From Clostridiales bacterium (GTDB lineage Bacteria; Bacillota; Clostridia; Oscillospirales; CAG-272): a stretch of DNA of 10,034 bases. Positions 6,930 through 10,034 of the stretch are shown here, one piece after another (within the stretch, counting starts at the first letter, position 1; every line of letters begins with the position of its first letter). The position numbers were made by a program, and so were the translations under genes. The DNA lies in the NCBI GenBank assembly GCA_018370615.1, contig JAGZAC010000044.1, positions 1 through 10,034 of the forward strand, given 5' to 3'. The notes below the pieces were generated by a model that worked only from the letters and a program-made list of their open reading frames with translations, ran no database searches and was not told the DNA's origin.

Positions 6930-7343
6930 AAGCCTCCCCACAAGGGGCCTCTCCAACTTAAGCCTCTCCACAAAGGAGCCTTTTAACGCTAAGCCTCCCC
7001 TGTGTAAGGGGAGGTGTCGGTGAAACCGACGGAGGGGTTGTAAAAACAATCCCTCAGACTCCACATACGCGGAGCCATGCTCCCGGAGATGCTGTGCATC
7101 TCCCCACAAGGGAGCCTATTTATTTTAACCTACCGTCGGCAGGCCCCTTAGCGGCGCTGCAAGAGACGCCCACATGGGGAACTTTTTATTTTAGCCTCCC
7201 GTTGACTACCCCCGAAGGTACGCAGCACCTCCCCACAAGGGGGACCTCTCTAACTTAAACCTCCCCACAAGGGAGACCTCTCTAGCTTTAAGCCTCCCCT
7301 GTGTAAGGGGAGGTGCCGCGGTGAATCCGCGGCGGAGGGGTTG
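6930..7343. repeat. Intergenic hairpin-repeat array C
   Basis: The gap at 6807-7353 contains no gene. From about 6930 it is a dense array. Tandem modules begin with AAGCCTCCCCACAAGGGG-like units (about 6930, 6960 and 7258). Full cores, CCTCCCCT/AGGGGAGG with loop GTGTA, occur at 6994-7014 and 7293-7313, each followed by a variable stem and GGAGGGGTTG: GTCGGT/ACCGAC (7016-7030, loop GAA) and GCCGCGG/CCGCGGC (7315-7333, loop TGAAT). Other perfect stems are GGAGC/GCTCC (7071-7083) and GGAGATGC/GCATCTCC (7085-7103, loop TGT). Orientation of the core is opposite to array A. The portion at 7115-7240 is the right arm of the long inverted repeat. The array ends about 10 nt from the mnmA stop, so its hairpins probably shape the mnmA mRNA 3' end. 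6807-6929 shows nothing recognisable. Confidence 0.85.
7115..7240 (-). repeat. Long inverted repeat, right arm (partner 3350-3471)
   Basis: This arm is the reverse-complement counterpart of 3350-3471. Relative to that arm it carries a few single-base insertions, for example an extra G in the GGGG run before the CGACGG/CAACGG position and an extra C in GGGGCCTGCC. Flanking modules on both sides differ between the two arms, so the similarity ends fairly sharply and marks a composite unit within the larger repeat family. Confidence 0.85.
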
Positions 7344-7353
7344 ATGGAAACGC

Positions 7354-8442
7354 TCAGGGAGCAGGAGCAATAATTCCCCCGCCGATGACGCGGGCGCCGT
7401 CATACAGGACGGCAGACTGTCCGGGAGATACTGCCCGCTGAGGCTCGTCAAATTCTAAGCGGAAGGTGTCTTCTGTCGCCGCAACAACTGTTGCCCCAAA
7501 ATCCTTCTGCCCGTACCGAATGCGCGCCCGCACCCGAAGGGGGCAGACAGGCGCCTCTCCGCAAACCCAATTGGCACGTACTGCTGAAAGGGTACGGGAA
7601 AACAGCCTTTCCGATGGCCCCAATACAATCTGGTTTTCTGCGGCATCTTTACGAAGTACATATAAGGGCTCTTGGAGGGATAGCCCCAGACCCCGTCGCT
7701 GGCCTATCGTATACCGGATGATTCCCCGGTGCCGGCCTAGGATTTTTCCGCTCTCGTCCACAAAATTACCCTTTGGAAAGGTGATTTTCAAGGTGCGCTC
7801 AATAAATCCCGCATAGTCTCCGTCCGGTACGAAACAGATGTCCTGACTTTCCTTTTTGTCCGCCGTACCCAAAGCACCGGCTCTGGCGGCTGCCCGGGCT
7901 TCTTCCTTGTTCCGGCTTCCCAGAGGGAGCAATAGGGAGGACAGATGTTCTTGTCCAAGGGACCAGAGCACATAGCTCTGGTCTTTGGCAGAGTCATCCG
8001 CCTTATATAACGTATACCGGCCGTTCTCATAGGAGACTTTGGCATAATGACCGGTGGCGATTTTATCATATCCCGCCTGCTGCGCCATATCCAGGAATGC
8101 ACCGAATTTCATAGTGCGGTTGCAGGTAACACAGGGATTCGGCGTACCGCCGGCGCTGTATACGTTTATGAAATCCTGGATGACCCATCGGTAAAAATCT
8201 CCCCGCATGTCATATATGGAAAAAGGGATGCCTAAGGCAGCAGCGGCTGCTGCCGCATCCCGCTCTGCGTCGGTGACGGCGTCTGCGCCGGATAAAATCT
8301 TTCTGTTTTCCTCCTGCAGCTCCATTCCCGGCACATACAGCCGCATCATGGCGCCGGCACAGTCGTATCCTTCCTTTTGCAGCAGTAGCGCCGCGGCGGA
8401 GGAATCTACGCCGCCGCTCATGGCAATCAGAACCTTATTCAT
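7354..8442 (-). CDS. mnmA: tRNA-specific 2-thiouridylase MnmA
   Basis: MnmA adds sulfur to U34 of the Lys, Glu and Gln tRNAs, using ATP and sulfur relayed from a cysteine desulfurase; it acts in the cytoplasm. The 362-residue length is normal. The ATP-pyrophosphatase loop SGGVDSS is at 9-15. The catalytic pair is C107 in TPNPCVTCNR (100-109) and C203 in KESQDICFV (197-205). The GHYAKV segment (131-136) and a C-terminal beta-barrel region with GQRRGLGL and SPGQSAVLY are present. The start is the ATG at 8442; a 26-residue upstream extension of the open frame overlaps the hydrolase gene and is not supported. The hydrolase stop and this start overlap as ATGA (8439-8442), implying translational coupling. 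The extra C104 in PCVTC is typical of many Clostridia MnmA sequences as I remember them. Confidence 0.95.
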   Translation of the reverse strand: MNKVLIAMSGGVDSSAAALLLQKEGYDCAGAMMRLYVPGMELQEENRKILSGADAVTDAERDAAAAAAALGIPFSIYDMRGDFYRWVIQDFINVYSAGGTPNPCVTCNRTMKFGAFLDMAQQAGYDKIATGHYAKVSYENGRYTLYKADDSAKDQSYVLWSLGQEHLSSLLLPLGSRNKEEARAAARAGALGTADKKESQDICFVPDGDYAGFIERTLKITFPKGNFVDESGKILGRHRGIIRYTIGQRRGLGLSLQEPLYVLRKDAAENQIVLGPSERLFSRTLSAVRANWVCGEAPVCPLRVRARIRYGQKDFGATVVAATEDTFRLEFDEPQRAVSPGQSAVLYDGARVIGGGIIAPAP

Positions 8443-9143
8443 AGTAATGCATCCAAAATGGGATTCAGAATCTCCGTCATGATGGTATAGCCTGCCCAGT
8501 GCGGATGGATTCCGTCCCATGAAAGACCCTCCCGCAGGGTTTCTTTGTCTTCCCCCGTCATGGCGTCAAAGAAATCGGCGAAGGCGCAGCCTTCTTCCTT
8601 TGCAAGCTCGCGCAGCATCGTGTTTGCCCTGGCGGCTGCCCGGCTGCGGGCCAGATATGTAGGCACAGGATCCCCCATGGGCAAAAGGGAGCACAGCACG
8701 GCCTGGATTCCCGCTGCCTGCAGCATGTGCAGCATGCGCTGATAGCACATTTTCAGATGGAGCACCCATCCGCAGATCAGCTGTTCATCGTAAAATCCAT
8801 CGGTACAGTTGGGACCGTCCAAAATGGCCCAGGTGTTGTTGATGCCGATGAGGAGCACACAGACACGAGGACGCAGCTGGATCACATCTGCCTGGAATCG
8901 GCGGACCAGCACATGCGCCTGATCTCCCTCGATGCCCCGGTTCAGCACTACGCCTCTGTCTCTGAAATAGATATTCTCATCCCAGAAGTGAACGATGCTG
9001 TCTCCCGCTAGCACTAAGTCTACCGGCGTCTCAGAGCAAACGACGGCGGAGTTTTTGATGTCAAATTCTACACGCCGCCTGTCGGCAGAGGGACCGAAGT
9101 CTCCGAAGAGACCCGGACGGATGACTTGGTCGATTGTTTTCAT
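8439..9143 (-). CDS. SGNH/GDSL-family hydrolase
   Basis: This 234-residue protein has all four SGNH blocks: GDS with nucleophile S49 (47-49), the oxyanion-hole glycine in RGIEGD (69-74), GINN with N102/N103 (100-103), and the Asp/His pair D210 and H213 in WDGIHPHWAGY. It is therefore probably an active esterase or acylhydrolase. No signal peptide or membrane segment is seen, so it likely acts in the cytoplasm; the substrate cannot be predicted. The start is taken at 9143 because GGAG (9150-9153 on the - strand) sits 6 nt before this ATG; an alternative ATG four codons earlier would contain that site. The last four bases overlap the mnmA start. Upstream lies the nadA fragment, 53 bases away, with a GCCCGGC/GCCGGGC hairpin (9169-9187) between them. 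Confidence 0.9.
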   Translation of the reverse strand: MKTIDQVIRPGLFGDFGPSADRRRVEFDIKNSAVVCSETPVDLVLAGDSIVHFWDENIYFRDRGVVLNRGIEGDQAHVLVRRFQADVIQLRPRVCVLLIGINNTWAILDGPNCTDGFYDEQLICGWVLHLKMCYQRMLHMLQAAGIQAVLCSLLPMGDPVPTYLARSRAAARANTMLRELAKEEGCAFADFFDAMTGEDKETLREGLSWDGIHPHWAGYTIMTEILNPILDALL

Positions 9144-9168
9144 AATTGTCTCCATATATACAAGTTTT

Positions 9169-9187
9169 GCCCGGCTTATAGCCGGGC
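9169..9187. other. Perfect 7-bp intergenic hairpin
   Basis: GCCCGGC (9169-9175) and GCCGGGC (9181-9187) enclose a 5-nt loop between the nadA fragment and the hydrolase gene. On the - strand the stem is followed by AAAACTTG, not a T run, so it is not a normal terminator for nadA. It may be an mRNA processing or stabilising stem for the downstream hydrolase-mnmA message. Confidence 0.5.
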
Positions 9188-9196
9188 AGAGTATTA

Positions 9197-9530
9197 TCAG
9201 CCGCCGAGCCGAATCATTTCGTCAATACACCGGCGGGCTTTTTTTGCAGTATCCGGATCCAGCGTGATTTCTTCTCCGGCGCCCCCTGCGCAGTCCAATA
9301 CGTCGGAAAGGGTCGTCAGACGCATATCCGGGCAAATCAGGTGCTTGGACATGGGGTAGAACGCCTTCTCTGGACATTGCAGCCGCAAATGCGCCACGAT
9401 GGAGGTTTCCGTTCCGATAATAAATTCTCTCTCGGGGGATTCCTTCGCATATTTCATAATGTCTGTGGTGGAACCCACTAGGTCCGCCAGGCCGCAGATG
9501 TCCGGAGAACACTCCGGATGGACCAGCAAC
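9197..9530 (-). pseudogene. nadA: Quinolinate synthase, C-terminal fragment
   Basis: NadA condenses iminoaspartate with dihydroxyacetone phosphate to give quinolinate, the de novo NAD precursor, using a [4Fe-4S] cluster held by three cysteines. Here only about the last 110 residues remain, from VHPEC (codons 9523-9509, second cluster cysteine) through DLVGSTTDIMKYAKESP, EFIIGTE and the third-cysteine motif ICPDM followed by LTTLSDVL. The N-terminal two thirds, including the first cluster cysteine, are absent. Upstream of VHPEC the open frame continues to 9664, but that part is the antisense of a GIY-YIG nuclease gene and has no NadA character. The fragment cannot be functional as it stands. 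Natural deletion and assembly error are both possible. Identification of the fragment is firm; the exact break within 9510-9532 is not. Confidence 0.88.
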
Positions 9531-9743
9531 CTGGAAAAACGCCTGAAAGCCCATAACAGCGGAAAAGGCGCAAAATACACCCGCTCCCGCCTGCCGGTGT
9601 CGCTTGTGTATAAGGAAAAATTTGAAAGCAAAGAGACTGCCATGCGCCGGGAGTACCAGCTCAAGCGGCTTAAGAGGCAGGAGAAACTAAGGCTGATAGA
9701 AAACGGGCCGCCCTCTCAGGGAACGGATCCGGAATCCTTCTGA
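9513..9743 (+). pseudogene. GIY-YIG endonuclease-like protein (UPF0213/YhbQ type), 5'-truncated
   Basis: The reading frame from about 9513 gives SGWTSNLEKRLKAHNSGKGA, then KYTRSRLPVSLVYKEKF, ESKETAMRREYQLKRLKRQE and a short tail. This is the characteristic C-terminal four fifths of small (about 80-100 residue) GIY-YIG proteins. The missing N-terminus should contain the first GIY strand (in this family roughly Y-x-Y-I-L) and the tyrosine of the YTGWT motif; here the position before SGWT is His. The open frame extends back to 9399, but that sequence is antisense nadA and there is no ribosome-binding site at 9513. The truncation occurs at the same place as that of nadA, on the opposite strand. 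Confidence 0.85.
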
Positions 9744-9752
9744 TGAAGAAAG

Positions 9753-9791
9753 CGGAAAGCCCGGAGAGAAACGATCAGGTCTTTCCGTTTT
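9753..9791 (+). terminator. Probable intrinsic terminator after the GIY-YIG fragment
   Basis: CGGAAAG (9753-9759) pairs with CTTTCCG (9781-9787) and is followed by TTTT. The 21-nt loop is long but can add a CC/GG pair. It stands 10 nt after the GIY-YIG stop and abuts the end of the convergent gene, so it may serve the + strand transcript. Confidence 0.5.
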
Positions 9792-10034
9792 AATATGCTG
9801 TTGAAAGAATTTCGTTTTTCCCGTTTGAAAGGCAGTATTCCCCCGCGGAAACCAGCTCCGGGGAAGAGTAGAAAACATAATTTGTGGGAAAATCCGCCGC
9901 CGCGTCCGCAAGTACCGTGCCTGTGGACAGAACGCTCAGCTTATCACCGGCATCGCTTTCCATCAAGGCCAGAAGAAAGGGCTGCCCGCCGCGCTCCGGC
10001 CCAGCCTGTTCCTCAGTACAGAGGGCAAATATGC
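9790..10034 (-). CDS. C-terminal end of an unrecognised protein (runs off the window)
   Basis: The last 80 codons of a gene entering from the right edge end at a TAA (9792-9790). The frame is open to the edge, while the other two - strand frames have stops here. The visible tail reads as alternating short strands: PFLLALMES, DKLSVLSTGTVLADAAADFP, TNYVFYSSPELVSAGEYCLS and NGKNEI. The last part, an FYSSPEL-like strand followed by a turn and a final strand, recalls the end of secreted carbohydrate-binding-domain proteins of gut Clostridia (DUF4353 type), where a similar 'SSPxL...G.TY.L' ending occurs. That resemblance is from memory and weak. No function is assigned. It converges with the GIY-YIG fragment. 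Confidence 0.6.
   Translation of the reverse strand, partial: IFALCTEEQAGPERGGQPFLLALMESDAGDKLSVLSTGTVLADAAADFPTNYVFYSSPELVSAGEYCLSNGKNEILSTAY

Noticed and set aside
9169..9187. Intrinsic terminator between nadA fragment and hydrolase
   Set aside because: The hairpin is good but neither strand has a T run after the stem.
9197..9664. Treating the whole open frame as one 155-residue protein
   Set aside because: Its first 44 or so codons are the antisense of the GIY-YIG fragment; only the rest resembles NadA.

Overview
The window looks like chromosomal DNA of an anaerobic gut-type Firmicute, probably class Clostridia near Oscillospiraceae/Ruminococcaceae. The support is mid-range GC, strong Shine-Dalgarno sites, a type III glutamine synthetase, a VanR/VanS-like two-component pair, a Clostridia-style MnmA, and intergenic spaces packed with GC-rich hairpin repeats of the kind seen in gut Clostridia. 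The taxonomy is inference from these features; no database search was possible.

Layout. 1-305 is a repeat array with no gene. 308-3242 is a promoter followed by a response regulator and a six-TM sensor histidine kinase on the + strand. 3243-3530 is a second repeat array, which also supplies the likely terminator of the next gene. 3531-5615 (- strand) is glnN, read from a consensus-perfect promoter (5705-5733) through a leader containing a 10-bp hairpin. 6029-6806 (+ strand) is an XRE-type regulator overlapping a 97-residue protein of unknown function. 6807-7353 is a third repeat array. 8439-9143 and 7354-8442 (- strand) are an SGNH-fold hydrolase and mnmA, coupled through a 4-base ATGA overlap. 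At 9197-9743 a nadA fragment (C-terminal third, - strand) meets a GIY-YIG nuclease fragment (C-terminal part, + strand); both are broken at the same point. The C-terminal 80 residues of an unrecognised protein enter from the right edge on the - strand.

How the parts relate. The two-component pair is a self-contained signalling operon. glnN is a monocistronic ammonium-assimilation gene facing it. The XRE/small-protein pair is a compact unit that starts about 300 bp upstream of glnN in the opposite direction. The nadA fragment, hydrolase and mnmA run in one direction and may once have formed one transcription unit, now decapitated.

Most notable observations: (1) the three intergenic arrays share a modular repeat whose core is conserved while an adjacent stem changes sequence from copy to copy yet stays perfectly self-complementary; (2) two long, near-identical, oppositely oriented repeat arms (3350-3471 and 7115-7240) bracket the glnN-XRE block; (3) the nadA/GIY-YIG junction, which is either a real deletion removing de novo NAD synthesis or an assembly chimera. 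I did not find a convincing new defence or mobile system with its own enzymes.
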